A stretch of 64,000 nucleotides of DNA from Clostridium sp. BSD9I1 (GCF_900185645.1 NZ_FYAM01000005.1:96992-160991); one strand, 5' to 3'. Shown: positions 45,034 through 54,253, counted from the first letter of the stretch. Notes: a model not told the origin generated them from the sequence alone. Numbers and translations: made by a program.

Positions 45034-46170
45034 ATGAAAAATAAATGGAAATGGGTAATAGCAATTTTCTTTTTAATATTTACCCCAATAGCTGGAGTTA
45101 TGCATCAAATTAAAGGTGGAGGCCCTAGTGGATCACCGTCAACAGATGCATTATGTCCATTTGGTGGTATGGAAACATTATATAGTTTAATTGCTAATGG
45201 AAATTATATAAAGAAGATAGAGCCATCATCTTTAATTCTTTTAGGTGCAACATTACTAATTACTATAGTAATAGGAAGGGCCTTTTGTGGATATATCTGT
45301 CCTTTAGGGACGATTCAAACTCTTCTAAATAAATTAGCAAAAAAACTTAAAATAAAACAAGTTAAGCCTCATGGGAAAGTTGATAAGGTATTAAGATATG
45401 TTAAGTATATAGTGCTATTTTTAATATTATTTATAACTTATAAATCTGGAGAGTTAATTTTAAGACCTTATGATCCTTGGGCAGTATTCATGCACTTAGG
45501 TAGCGGAACAGAAATATTTGAAGAATTTCTAATAGGTTTTATTATACTTATAGCTATACTTCTATCTTCAATGTTCATTGAAAGAGCTTGGTGCAGGTAT
45601 TTATGTCCTCTAGGAGCAACTTTAGCGTTACTTACACCCCTAAGTATTTTCAAAGTTAGAAGAAGTGATTCTAAGTGTATTGGCTGCAAAGCTTGTACTA
45701 AGAATTGTTCTATGGGACTTAACGTACATTCACAAGAAATAGCATCTAAAACTGAATGTATTTCCTGTGGAGAATGTGTATCAAGCTGCCCTGTAGATAA
45801 TACTTTAGAAATGAAAAAAGGTAATACAGTTTTATCTTTAAATAAAATGGCAGCAATACCTTTAGTGATATTAGTTATAGTTGTTTGCTCAAACATAGCT
45901 TTAGGGACTTTTAAGACTTCTTCCTCAAATGTTGAAGTGCTAAATGAAAATGGTGTCTTAAATGCTGATAATATTAAAGGATATATGACAATAAAGGATG
46001 TAGCAAATGAATTTAATATAGATACTAATATAATTGTAGAAAAGGCTAACTTACCAAAGGATACTGATATAAATAAACCTTTAAAGGAATTAAAAAATGA
46101 CTTGCTAGATAAAGGAATTGAATTTGAAACTGAAGATTTAAAAGAGGTAGTGAAAGAATTGATAAAGTAA
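45034..46170 (+). CDS. Membrane 4Fe-4S polyferredoxin (NapH/NosR-like)
   Basis: A 378-residue protein. Four or more hydrophobic helices (about 5-22, 60-80, 115-135, 160-185, 275-292) surround two CxxxCP motifs on membrane loops, AFCGYICPLG and RAWCRYLCPLG, and two 4Fe-4S motifs near residues 210-255 (CIGCKACTKNCS and CISCGECVSSCP). Such proteins pass electrons across or along the membrane. The C-terminal 80 residues form an unusual soluble domain (MTIKDVANEFNIDTNIIVEKA) resembling a small helical sensor repeat. ATG 45034 follows GTAGGAGG. Confidence 0.88.
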   Translation: MKNKWKWVIAIFFLIFTPIAGVMHQIKGGGPSGSPSTDALCPFGGMETLYSLIANGNYIKKIEPSSLILLGATLLITIVIGRAFCGYICPLGTIQTLLNKLAKKLKIKQVKPHGKVDKVLRYVKYIVLFLILFITYKSGELILRPYDPWAVFMHLGSGTEIFEEFLIGFIILIAILLSSMFIERAWCRYLCPLGATLALLTPLSIFKVRRSDSKCIGCKACTKNCSMGLNVHSQEIASKTECISCGECVSSCPVDNTLEMKKGNTVLSLNKMAAIPLVILVIVVCSNIALGTFKTSSSNVEVLNENGVLNADNIKGYMTIKDVANEFNIDTNIIVEKANLPKDTDINKPLKELKNDLLDKGIEFETEDLKEVVKELIK

Positions 46171-46247
46171 AGTTATTAAAAATAAAGTAAGGATTGTATT
46201 TTTAGTAACGGCAGGATTGTTGAAAAGCGTAGATAAATTTATAAAAC

Positions 46248-46263
46248 GTAGAAAAAATTCTAC
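46248..46263 (+). promoter_or_regulatory. Upstream activator dyad 1 of the sigma-54 operon
   Basis: GTAGAAAAAATTCTAC is a perfect inverted repeat. Its twin lies 102 bases downstream at 46348, and both share the core GTAGAAAAAAT-Y-CTAC. It is about 280 bases before the -24 element. Confidence 0.65.
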
Positions 46264-46347
46264 AAGTATTAATAAAAGAGTAAGAAAGATTGAAATTAAA
46301 GAGTTTTAACAATACCGAATTACATTCAAAAGTATAAAATTTTTAAG

Positions 46348-46367
46348 TTGTAGAAAAAATCCTACAA
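46348..46367 (+). promoter_or_regulatory. Upstream activator dyad 2 of the sigma-54 operon
   Basis: TTGTAGAAAAAATCCTACAA is an inverted repeat with 6-bp outer arms TTGTAG/CTACAA. Together with dyad 1 it fits enhancer sites for the AAA+ activator, probably the one encoded at 54254. Confidence 0.65.
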
Positions 46368-46382
46368 TAACTGAAAGTTTTA

Positions 46383-46428
46383 ATATCCTATATAAGTTAT
46401 AAAATTAACTTATATAGGATATTTTTGT
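46383..46428 (+). terminator. Strong terminator upstream of the sigma-54 promoter
   Basis: ATATCCTATATAAGTTA (46383-46399) pairs with TAACTTATATAGGATAT (46406-46422), followed by TTTTG. It isolates the downstream operon from the polyferredoxin gene. Confidence 0.9.
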
Positions 46429-46529
46429 TTAAAATTTATCTATGTTATTAACTCTTCATGCTTAGTATAGGTGATTGTTTATTAAAATGGATTAAAAAAG
46501 TTTTTCTTATAAACGATAATGTTACATTT

Positions 46530-46545
46530 TGGCAAAGATATTGCT
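46530..46545 (+). promoter_or_regulatory. Sigma-54 promoter of the hydroxy/enoyl-acid operon
   Basis: TGGCAAAGATATTGCT has GG (46531-46532) and GC (46543-46544) 12 bases apart and matches TGGCAC-N5-TTGCW at all but one base. Start near 46557, 25 bases before the crotonase ATG. Confidence 0.88.
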
Positions 46546-46581
46546 TTATATATAAATGCAAAGATAAAGGAGGATGTTTTT

Positions 46582-47385
46582 ATGAAAGAAATAGTATTAA
46601 AAGATTTAAGTCTTGAAAATGTCAAGGTGAATATTGAAGAAAATGTAGCAATTGTGACTATGAGTCGTCCAAAGGCTCTAAATGCATTAAATAATCAAAC
46701 TTTAGAAGAGCTAGATGCCATTATCGAAAGCATAAGTGTAGATAAGAGTGTTTTAGGCGTTATTATCACAGGAGAAGGAAAAGGTTTTGTTGCAGGAGCA
46801 GATATTGCCCAGATGAGACCCTATAAAGCAGAGGAGGGCAGAAATTATGCAGAGTATGCTCAAAGCGTATTTAATAAAATTGAAGCTCTTGGAAAGCCTG
46901 TAATTGCAGCGGTTAATGGATATGCACTTGGCGGTGGATGTGAGCTATCAATGAGCTGTGATTTGAGAATTGCTTCTGAAAAGGCTGTTTTTGGACAACC
47001 AGAGGTAAACTTAGGCGTTATTCCTTGCTTTGGCGGAACACAAAGATTGCCTAGACTCATAGGCAGCGGACGAGCAAAAGAACTCATTTACACAGGAAGA
47101 ATGGTAAAGGCTGATGAAGCGCTCCTCATGGGTCTTGTAAATAAGGTAGTTTCAGCTGAAGAACTTTTAACTGAGGCAAAAAATATGATGAAAGGCATTA
47201 TTTCAAAGGCTCCTATGGCAATTAAGTATGCTAAGATAGCCATTAATAAAGGAGCTGATTTGGATTTAGCGAATGCACTTGAACTTGAAAAAGATTTGGC
47301 AGCACTTACATTTGCTTCAGAAGATAAAGATGAAGGTATGGCAGCGTTTCTTGAAAAAAGAACTGCTAAATTTGAAAATAAATAA
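46582..47385 (+). CDS. Enoyl-CoA hydratase (crotonase)
   Basis: A 267-residue crotonase-fold enzyme adding water to short enoyl-CoA, giving the (S)-3-hydroxy form. GKGFVAGADIAQM and the oxyanion-hole segment NGYALGGGCELSMSCD are clear, as is GQPEVNLGVIPCFGGTQRL with the catalytic glutamate. ATG 46582 follows AAAGGAGG; the frame is open from 46519 but that part spans the promoter. First gene of a sigma-54 operon that also has a MaoC hydratase of presumed opposite stereochemistry. The product could be a classical crotonase (Crt). Confidence 0.92.
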   Translation: MKEIVLKDLSLENVKVNIEENVAIVTMSRPKALNALNNQTLEELDAIIESISVDKSVLGVIITGEGKGFVAGADIAQMRPYKAEEGRNYAEYAQSVFNKIEALGKPVIAAVNGYALGGGCELSMSCDLRIASEKAVFGQPEVNLGVIPCFGGTQRLPRLIGSGRAKELIYTGRMVKADEALLMGLVNKVVSAEELLTEAKNMMKGIISKAPMAIKYAKIAINKGADLDLANALELEKDLAALTFASEDKDEGMAAFLEKRTAKFENK

Positions 47386-47466
47386 AAGTAAAATAAAATT
47401 ACTCTTTTTAACAGCCATATTAGTTTAATAAATTAAATAATAAGAAATGGAAGGAGGAGTTAATAT

Positions 47467-48786
47467 ATGTCAGGCGGAGAAATTATAAGTTTAATTGGTA
47501 TTATAGGAGCACTTGCACTATTAATGTATTTAGTAATGAAGGGTGTAAATATTTTTATTATAGCTATAACTTGCTCAGCTATTGTTGCCTTGACAGGAGG
47601 CATTAATTTATATGCTGCTTTAAAGGAAAATTATATGACTGGTTTTGTTGGATTCTTTAAAGCAAACTTCTTGATTTTTTTAACTGGTACATTGATGGGA
47701 AAAATGTACGAGGTTACAAATGGAGCAAAGGCAATAGCAAGGATGATTGTTAAAACCTTTGGCCCTAAAATGGCTTTAATTTCAATTCCTTTAGCTTGCG
47801 GTATTATTTCCTACGGTGGGGTTAGTGTTTTTGTTGCCAGTTTTGCAGTATTTCCTATCGCCCTTGAAGTTTTCAAAGAAGCAGATTTACCTAGAAGGTT
47901 TATTCCAGGAGCATTAACATTTGGATGTTCTACATTTGCTATGGTTGCACCTGGTGCTCCTCAAATCCAAAATGCTGTCCCTGCTCAAGCTCTAGGAACG
48001 GATTTAATGGCAGGTGCTGTAAATGGTTTCATTTCAGCATTTGTTATCCTTATAGTTGGAGCATTTATGTTATATAGAATGGTAAATAAAGCAAAGGCCA
48101 ATGGTGAACATTTTGCAGCAAAGTCTGTTGATAATTTTCATGATAATTCAAAACTTCCAAGTGGAGTTGCAGCTTTAATTCCATTAATCATTACAATAAT
48201 ATTAATTAATGTTAAAGTTAACGGCAAGGTGTTGCTTCCACTTGAAGCAGGTGTATTTGCTGGTACTGTAATAGTATTTCTTGTTTTAAATAAATATCAA
48301 GATAATAAAACAGTTTTAAATAATATAGGAGAAGGATGTAAAACTTCTGTATTTGCTATTAGTAATACCTGTGCTGTTGTGGGATTTGGTGCGGTGGTTA
48401 AGGCAGCTAAAGCATTTCCAGCTGTTATAGATGCAATGGTTAATATTCCTGGACCAGACTTTGTAGGTATTGCTGTAGGTACAACAGTTATAGCAGGTAT
48501 ATGTGGATCTGCATCAGGAGGCCTTGGAATTGCAGCTCCTTTAATAGGACCTGTTTATTTAGCAAAAGGTGTTGCAGCTGCCGCAATTCATAGAACAATG
48601 TCTATTTCATCTGCAGCCCTTGATTCTCTGCCACACAATGGATATGTTGTAACTGTTACAAATGGATTATGTAATGAAACACATCATGATGCATATGGAC
48701 CAGTATTTTGGCTAACAGTAGTTGCTCCAGCAATTGGGTCTGTGGTTGCAGTTATTTTGTTCTCAATGTTCCCATTCCTTCCTTAG
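47467..48786 (+). CDS. GntP-family carboxylate permease
   Basis: A 439-residue membrane protein of about 12 helices. Family features are MKGVNIFIIAITCSAIVALTG early (split here at the helix end), GGVSVFVASFAVFPIALEVFKEADLPRRFIPGA in the first half, and HRTMSISSAALDSLPHNGYVVTVTN near the end. GntP proteins import gluconate or, in several bacteria, 3-hydroxybutyrate and other hydroxy acids. Its place beside a CoA-transferase makes a hydroxy or enoyl short-chain acid the likely substrate. Ribosome site GGAAGGAGG. Confidence 0.9.
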   Translation: MSGGEIISLIGIIGALALLMYLVMKGVNIFIIAITCSAIVALTGGINLYAALKENYMTGFVGFFKANFLIFLTGTLMGKMYEVTNGAKAIARMIVKTFGPKMALISIPLACGIISYGGVSVFVASFAVFPIALEVFKEADLPRRFIPGALTFGCSTFAMVAPGAPQIQNAVPAQALGTDLMAGAVNGFISAFVILIVGAFMLYRMVNKAKANGEHFAAKSVDNFHDNSKLPSGVAALIPLIITIILINVKVNGKVLLPLEAGVFAGTVIVFLVLNKYQDNKTVLNNIGEGCKTSVFAISNTCAVVGFGAVVKAAKAFPAVIDAMVNIPGPDFVGIAVGTTVIAGICGSASGGLGIAAPLIGPVYLAKGVAAAAIHRTMSISSAALDSLPHNGYVVTVTNGLCNETHHDAYGPVFWLTVVAPAIGSVVAVILFSMFPFLP

Positions 48787-48803
48787 TAGAGTGAGTATAA
48801 AAG

Positions 48804-48839
48804 GATGAAAGGACATAGTTTAACTTATGTCCTTTCATC
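48804..48839 (+). terminator. Hairpin between permease and CoA-transferase genes
   Basis: GATGAAAGGACATAAG-type arms: 48804-48818 pairs with 48824-48839 (GATGAAAGGACATA with TATGTCCTTTCATC). No T-run follows, so it is probably a processing or stabilising stem inside the operon, or a partial attenuator. Confidence 0.5.
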
Positions 48840-48882
48840 AAAATTAATTGATAATTTTATTTAAGTTAAAGGGGGTTTTTAT

Positions 48883-50442
48883 GTGAGTAAGATAATTACA
48901 GCAAAACAAGCAGCAGAAATGGTTAAGGATGATATGACAATTGCGGTGGGAGGCTTTACCAGCTTTGGACTTGCAGAAGATTTATTGATAGCACTGCAAA
49001 ATAGATATATTGAAACAAAGTCTCCTAAGAATTTGTTCCTTTTTCACTGCGCAGCTGTTGGTGATGGTGGAGAAAGAGGTGCTAATCATCTTGGGGAAGA
49101 AGGATTAGTTAAAAAACTTGTATGTGCTCATATTGGCTTAGAGCCAAGATTAAATAAGCTAACAGTTGCAAATAAGCTAGCGGCTTTCATGATCCCACAG
49201 GGAGTTACCACTCATATGCTTAGATCAATTGCGGGAGGAAAGCCTGGGACTTTAACTCATGTTGGATTAAAAACCTTTGCTGACCCTAGACTTGAAGGCT
49301 GCAAAGTAAATAAGGCAGCTATTGATTCAGGGGAGGAGGTTGTTTCCGTAGTAAATATAGAAGGACAAGACTATCTTTTCTATAAATCTTTTCCTATAGA
49401 TATTTGTTTTATAAAAGGTTCATTAGGGGATGAGAATGGAAATATTTCTTTAAATAGAGAGGCTTTAATTTCAGATCAATTGGAAATGGCTGCTGCAACA
49501 CATAATTCAGGAGGTATTGTTATAGCTCAAGTTGAACAAATTGTTCAAAGGGGAAGTATAAAAGCACATGATGTCAAGGTTCATGGATTTATGGTTGATT
49601 ATATTGTAGAAGGCACAAGAGAAAATAGCCTTCAGACATATGCATACGATCATTATAGACCAGAATTATCAGGTGAGACAAAAGTTCCATTAGCTTCTAT
49701 TGAACCTATGAAATTAGATGAAAGAAAAGTTTGTGGAAGAAGAGGTGCTTTAGAGCTAAAACCTAATTGCCTTATTAATTTAGGTATCGGTGTTCCAGAA
49801 GCTGTGGCTGCAGTTGCAGGGGAAGAGGGATTCTCAGATAAGATTACACTTTCAATTGAGTCAGGTGCTCTTGGCGGCGTGCCTACAGGTGGTATTGCCA
49901 TTGGAGGCTCCGTTAATCCTGAATCCATATATAAACAGCCTGATATATTTGATATTTATGATGGCGGTGGAATTGACATGTCTTTCCTTGGTGCAGCTGA
50001 AATTGATGCTTTAGGAAATGTTAATGTTTCTAAATTTGCAGGGAGAGTTGTAGGTCCTGGTGGATTTATAAATATATCACAAAATGCTAAGAAAGTTTGT
50101 TTTACAGGAACTTTTAAGGCTGGAAAAATGGAAACTGAAATTAAAGATGGAAAACTTACTATTTTAAAGGATGGAAAAGGAATAAAGTTTAAAAAAGAAG
50201 TAGAGCAAGTTACCTTTTCAGGTGAATATGCAAGTGAAACTGGACAGCAGGTCTATTACATCACAGAAAGGGCTATATTTAAACTTACTAAAAATGGAAT
50301 TATGCTTATTGAAATTGCTCCAGGAGTTGATTTGGAGAAGGATATTCTCGCAAATATGGAGTTTAAACCATTGATATCAGAGGACTTAAGGCTAATGGAT
50401 GAAAGAATATTTAAAGATGAGAAGATGGGGCTTTCACTTTAA
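48883..50442 (+). CDS. Fused acetate/acetoacetate-type CoA-transferase (family I)
   Basis: A 519-residue single-chain enzyme, alpha and beta parts fused as in YdiF. The N-terminal half has VGGFTSFGLAEDL and IKGSLGDENGNISL; the C-terminal half has LINLGIGVPEAVA and SIESGALGGVPTGG, where E326 is the glutamate that carries CoA. It should activate the imported acid using acetyl-CoA or butyryl-CoA. GTG 48883 follows AAAGGGGG; an ATG two bases earlier runs straight into TGA, so it is not the start. Confidence 0.93.
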   Translation: MSKIITAKQAAEMVKDDMTIAVGGFTSFGLAEDLLIALQNRYIETKSPKNLFLFHCAAVGDGGERGANHLGEEGLVKKLVCAHIGLEPRLNKLTVANKLAAFMIPQGVTTHMLRSIAGGKPGTLTHVGLKTFADPRLEGCKVNKAAIDSGEEVVSVVNIEGQDYLFYKSFPIDICFIKGSLGDENGNISLNREALISDQLEMAAATHNSGGIVIAQVEQIVQRGSIKAHDVKVHGFMVDYIVEGTRENSLQTYAYDHYRPELSGETKVPLASIEPMKLDERKVCGRRGALELKPNCLINLGIGVPEAVAAVAGEEGFSDKITLSIESGALGGVPTGGIAIGGSVNPESIYKQPDIFDIYDGGGIDMSFLGAAEIDALGNVNVSKFAGRVVGPGGFINISQNAKKVCFTGTFKAGKMETEIKDGKLTILKDGKGIKFKKEVEQVTFSGEYASETGQQVYYITERAIFKLTKNGIMLIEIAPGVDLEKDILANMEFKPLISEDLRLMDERIFKDEKMGLSL

Positions 50443-50466
50443 AGTTTAGTTATAGGGGGAGATAGT

Positions 50467-51603
50467 ATGGATTTTAAGTTAACAGAGGCACAACTTATGT
50501 TACGAAAGGTTGCCAGAGAGTTTGCTGAAAAAGAAGTTCAGCCTATTGCAGCTGAAATTGATAAGACGGGAAGATTTCCACGAGAGACCTTTGACAAAAT
50601 GGCAAGAATAGGGTTCACAGGAATTGGCACACCTTTAGAATATGGAGGATCGGGTGGAAATGATATTGATAAAGTTATAGTAGTTTCGGAAATAGCTAAA
50701 AAGTGTGGAGCTACAGCAGCTATTCTTTCAATACACACAGTTTTTTCTTCTATTATTCAAAAGTTTGGTACTGAAGAGCAGAAACAAAAATATTTGCCAC
50801 AGGTAACAAGTGGAGGATGTCTTGGAGCCTTTGCCTTAACAGAGCCTAATGCAGGTTCAGATGCAGGTGCCGCTAAAACAACAGCCATATTGGATGGTGA
50901 TGAATATATTCTTAATGGAACTAAATGCTTTATTTCCGGTGGAGGGCAGGCACAATATTTAGCTGTTGTTGTGCTGACACAGCCAGAAAAAGGGCTAAAA
51001 GGCTTATCTACAATTGTTGTAGAAAAAGGTACTCCAGGTTTCACAATAGGTAAGATTGAAGACAAAATGGGCATTCATGGATCAGAAACTGTAGAACTTA
51101 TATTTGATAATTGTCGTGTTCCAAAAGAAAATCTTGTGGGAGTAGAAGGCAAAGGATTTATGATGGCAATGAATGCTCTCGATGGTGCTAGAATTGGTAT
51201 TGGTGCTCAAGCTCTTGGCATAGCTGAAGGTGCTTTAGATGAAAGTGTTAAGTATATGAAGGAAAGAATCCAATTCGGTAAGCCTCTTACAGCGCTTCAG
51301 GGCCTTAGCTGGTATATAGCAGAAATGGCAACTAAGATTGAAGCAGCTAAATGGTTAGTTTATTATGCTGCTCATCTAAAGACAATTGGAGAGAAACACA
51401 CTAAGGAAGCAGCTATGGCTAAATTAAATGCATCGGATACAGCTAGAGTTGTTACAAATCTTGCATTACAAATTCATGGCGGTTATGGCTATATGAGGGA
51501 TTATCCACTAGAAAGAATGTATCGTGATGCAAAAATCACTGAAATATATGAAGGTACTTCTGAAATTCATAAATTAGTAATTTCAAGAGAAGTACTGGGC
51601 TAG
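50467..51603 (+). CDS. Acyl-CoA dehydrogenase (butyryl-CoA dehydrogenase-like)
   Basis: A 378-residue flavin enzyme. FALTEPNAGSDAGAAKTTA and ISGGGQAQYLAVV are the substrate and FAD segments; QIHGGYGYMRDYPLERMYRDAKI and IYEGTSEIHKL, with the catalytic-base glutamate of YEG, close the protein. With the EtfBA genes immediately downstream it fits a Bcd-type complex that reduces crotonyl-CoA to butyryl-CoA, possibly with electron bifurcation to ferredoxin. Ribosome site GGGGGAG. Confidence 0.95.
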   Translation: MDFKLTEAQLMLRKVAREFAEKEVQPIAAEIDKTGRFPRETFDKMARIGFTGIGTPLEYGGSGGNDIDKVIVVSEIAKKCGATAAILSIHTVFSSIIQKFGTEEQKQKYLPQVTSGGCLGAFALTEPNAGSDAGAAKTTAILDGDEYILNGTKCFISGGGQAQYLAVVVLTQPEKGLKGLSTIVVEKGTPGFTIGKIEDKMGIHGSETVELIFDNCRVPKENLVGVEGKGFMMAMNALDGARIGIGAQALGIAEGALDESVKYMKERIQFGKPLTALQGLSWYIAEMATKIEAAKWLVYYAAHLKTIGEKHTKEAAMAKLNASDTARVVTNLALQIHGGYGYMRDYPLERMYRDAKITEIYEGTSEIHKLVISREVLG

Positions 51604-51613
51604 GAGGAGAAAA

Positions 51614-52408
51614 ATGAATATCATTGTATGTTTAAAACAAGTTCCAGATACAAATGAAGTTAGAATTAATCAGGAAACAGGAACACTTATAAGAGATGGC
51701 GTTCCAAGTATTATAAATCCTGATGATAAAAATGCCCTTGAAGCAGCACTTCAAATTAAAGATGAAAAGGGCGGCAAAGTTACTGTGATAAGTATGGGAC
51801 CTCCTCAAGCAAAAGACGCCCCAAGAGAAGCTCTTGCCATGGGTGCTGATGAAGCAATTCTTATAAGTGATAGAGTTTTTGGTGGATCTGATACATGGGC
51901 TACGGCTACTATTATTGCAGCAGCAATTGAAAAGACTAAAAATTACGATATTGTACTTTGTGGAAGACAGGCTATTGATGGTGATACAGCACAGGTTGGC
52001 CCAGAAATTGCTGAATTTTTAGGTGTTCCACAAATAACATATGCCAAGGAAATTAATTTAGATAAGGAAAAGGTAACGGTAACAAGGTTTACAGAAACAG
52101 GGGATTATATAATAGAAGCAAAATTACCAGTACTTCTAACAGCTATTAAAGAATTGAATACTCCAAGATATCCAAGTGTAAAAGGTATATTTAAGTATTA
52201 TGCACCTGAATCTGATGAAATCACTGTTTGGAGCTTTAATGATTTAGAAGTTGACCCTACACAGATTGGTCTCAAGGGTTCTCCAACTAATGTGTTTAAA
52301 TCCTTTGTACCAACAAAGTCTAAAACAGCAGAAATTATTGATGGAATAAGCGGAAAAGAAAAAGCAGCTATTTTAGTAAATAAGCTTGCTGATCTGAAGC
52401 TTATATAG
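51614..52408 (+). CDS. etfB: Electron transfer flavoprotein beta subunit
   Basis: A 264-residue EtfB with MNIIVCLKQVPDTNEVRI at the start and LCGRQAIDGDTAQVGPEIAE in the nucleotide-binding part. It forms a heterodimer with the EtfA encoded next and passes electrons to or from the acyl-CoA dehydrogenase. It follows that gene by 10 bases (ribosome site AGGAGGAG), so the three are made together. Confidence 0.96.
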   Translation: MNIIVCLKQVPDTNEVRINQETGTLIRDGVPSIINPDDKNALEAALQIKDEKGGKVTVISMGPPQAKDAPREALAMGADEAILISDRVFGGSDTWATATIIAAAIEKTKNYDIVLCGRQAIDGDTAQVGPEIAEFLGVPQITYAKEINLDKEKVTVTRFTETGDYIIEAKLPVLLTAIKELNTPRYPSVKGIFKYYAPESDEITVWSFNDLEVDPTQIGLKGSPTNVFKSFVPTKSKTAEIIDGISGKEKAAILVNKLADLKLI

Positions 52409-52423
52409 GAGGTAGGTGCAGAT

Positions 52424-53464
52424 ATGGAAAGGGCAAAAGTAAATCAAGATATTAATTTAAATGATTATAATGACGTTTGGGTAATTGGTGAGCAGAGAGA
52501 AGGAAAGATTCATCCCGTAACCATTGAATTAATTGGTGAAGCAAAAAAGCTTGCAAGTGAAATTAATAAAAAGGTAGCAGTTGTTGTTACGGGATATGAA
52601 ATTGACGAAGAAGTAAGCAAGCTCCTTAATTATGGAGCAGATAGAGTTTTATATATCTGCAGTCCATTATTAAAGACTTTTTCAACGGATGGGTATGCAC
52701 TTTCAATTTCAAATCTTATTTTAGAGAGAAAACCTGAAATTGTCCTAGTTGGAGCCACATCAATAGGAAGAGATATAGGACCTAGAATTGCAGCTAAAAT
52801 TGGCACAGGACTAGTTGCTGATTGTACAAAGCTTGAAATTGATCCTGAAGATGGGAAAATTCTTCAGACAAGACCTGCTTTTGGTGGAAACTTAATGGCA
52901 ACTATCATCTGTCCTAAAAACAGACCTCAAATGGCTACAGTAAGACCTGGGGTAATGAAAAAATCAGCACATGTGGATAATCCTACTGGAGTTATTGAAA
53001 AAGTAATTCCTGAAATCACTGAGGAAGATATTACAGCTAGGGTTATTGAAATTGTAAAAAGCGGTAGGAGAAGAGTTGATCTTACAGAGGCCAAAATCAT
53101 TGTGTCTGGGGGACGTGGTGTAAAAGGCCCTGAAGGGTTTGAACTTATTAAAGCCCTTGCTGACAAGTTAGGCGGGGAAGTAGGATCATCTAGAGCTTGT
53201 GTTGATGCGGGATGGATAGATAGTATGCATCAGGTAGGACAGACTGGCACAACAGTAAGACCAGAAATTTATTTTGCTTGCGGTATCTCTGGTGCTATTC
53301 AGCATTTAGCGGGTATGAGCGAATCAAAATATATTGTAGCAATTAATAGTGATAAATCAGCTCCTATTTTCAAGGTTTGTGATTTTGGAATTGTAGGGGA
53401 TTTAAAAGAAGTAATCCCAGCTATGATTGAGGAAATAGAGAAAAATAAGGAATTTGAGATTTAA
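52424..53464 (+). CDS. etfA: Electron transfer flavoprotein alpha subunit
   Basis: A 346-residue EtfA without the extra N-terminal ferredoxin domain some anaerobes have. The FAD domain is clear: IVSGGRGVKGPEGFELIKAL, GSSRACVDAGWID, and GISGAIQHLAGM with INSDKSAPIFKVCDFGIVGD. It pairs with EtfB. Start follows TAGGAGGTAGG. The presence of both subunits directly behind an acyl-CoA dehydrogenase argues for a dedicated complex in this operon. Confidence 0.96.
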   Translation: MERAKVNQDINLNDYNDVWVIGEQREGKIHPVTIELIGEAKKLASEINKKVAVVVTGYEIDEEVSKLLNYGADRVLYICSPLLKTFSTDGYALSISNLILERKPEIVLVGATSIGRDIGPRIAAKIGTGLVADCTKLEIDPEDGKILQTRPAFGGNLMATIICPKNRPQMATVRPGVMKKSAHVDNPTGVIEKVIPEITEEDITARVIEIVKSGRRRVDLTEAKIIVSGGRGVKGPEGFELIKALADKLGGEVGSSRACVDAGWIDSMHQVGQTGTTVRPEIYFACGISGAIQHLAGMSESKYIVAINSDKSAPIFKVCDFGIVGDLKEVIPAMIEEIEKNKEFEI

Positions 53465-53492
53465 ATTCATATTGAAAGGTAGGGAGAGTAAA

Positions 53493-53945
53493 TTGAGCAA
53501 TATGATAGATGAAAATAGCTTGAATATGAGTGGTTACAGCATAAATGAAATTTATATTGGTATGAAAAAAAGTGTAACAAAAACTATTTCAGAGTCAGAT
53601 GTGTATACCTATGCAGGCTTAATAGGTGACATTAACCCAGTACATGTAAATGCTGAATATGCTAAGACAACAAGATTTGGCGAAAGAATCGTTCATGGAA
53701 TGCTTACTGCATCATTCTTTTCTACAATTGTTGGAATGCTTATTCCTGGTGCAGATGCTATTTATTTAGGTCAGACATGTAAATTCTTATTACCAGTTAA
53801 GTTTGGCGATACAATCACAGCTACAGGTGAAGTTATTTCTATGCGTCCAGAAAAGAAAATTGCTGTAATGAGGACCACTGTTGTTAATCAAAGAGGGGAA
53901 TTGGTTATTGATGGTGAAGCTACAGTTATGGCTACCAAGGAATAA
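53493..53945 (+). CDS. MaoC-like (R)-specific enoyl-CoA hydratase
   Basis: A 150-residue hot-dog-fold hydratase. The motif GDINPVHVNAEYAKTTRFGERIVHGML holds the catalytic aspartate and histidine (GDINPVHVN is the core). PhaJ-type enzymes interconvert (R)-3-hydroxyacyl-CoA and enoyl-CoA. TTG 53493 follows GGTAGGGAGAG at good distance; ATG 53502 is the alternative. As the last gene of the sigma-54 operon it would let the cell handle (R)-3-hydroxybutyryl-CoA, complementing the crotonase of the first gene. Confidence 0.88.
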   Translation: MSNMIDENSLNMSGYSINEIYIGMKKSVTKTISESDVYTYAGLIGDINPVHVNAEYAKTTRFGERIVHGMLTASFFSTIVGMLIPGADAIYLGQTCKFLLPVKFGDTITATGEVISMRPEKKIAVMRTTVVNQRGELVIDGEATVMATKE

Positions 53946-53975
53946 AACTTAAACATATTGTTTACTAATGAATAA

Positions 53976-54068
53976 AATAATGCCATTTTATCAATGAGGA
54001 ATAAATAATAGAACCTAATTTGAACGGGAATGTATTTATACTCAATGATGAAAATGGCATTATTTTTT
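53976..54068 (+). terminator. Terminator of the sigma-54 operon
   Basis: AATAATGCCATTTTATCA (53976-53993) pairs with TGATGAAAATGGCATTATT (54046-54063, one bulge) across a 50-base loop, followed by TTTTT. ATGAG/CTCAATG adds pairs. Confidence 0.8.
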
Positions 54069-54253
54069 ATATTAAAAATTTATAATATAAAACTCTAGTC
54101 ATCTTTTTTTAAATTATGAACTTAAGGTTCATGAATTCTTAACATATGTAAATTTTTTACAAATAAAAACGTATTTTCGTATTTTAATGTAATTTTATGG
54201 TATAATATTACATAAAATAATTTACATTTTAAGGAAAAGGGGCTTGAGGTAAC

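Noticed and set aside
46216..46308. Short open frame reading LLKSVDKFIKRRKNS and ending KIEIKEF
   Set aside because: Only TTG starts, no ribosome site, and it overlaps the activator dyad at 46248. Probably chance or a relic.
46519..46581. Upstream extension of the crotonase gene to ATG 46519
   Set aside because: It lies upstream of and across the sigma-54 promoter; ATG 46582 has AAAGGAGG.
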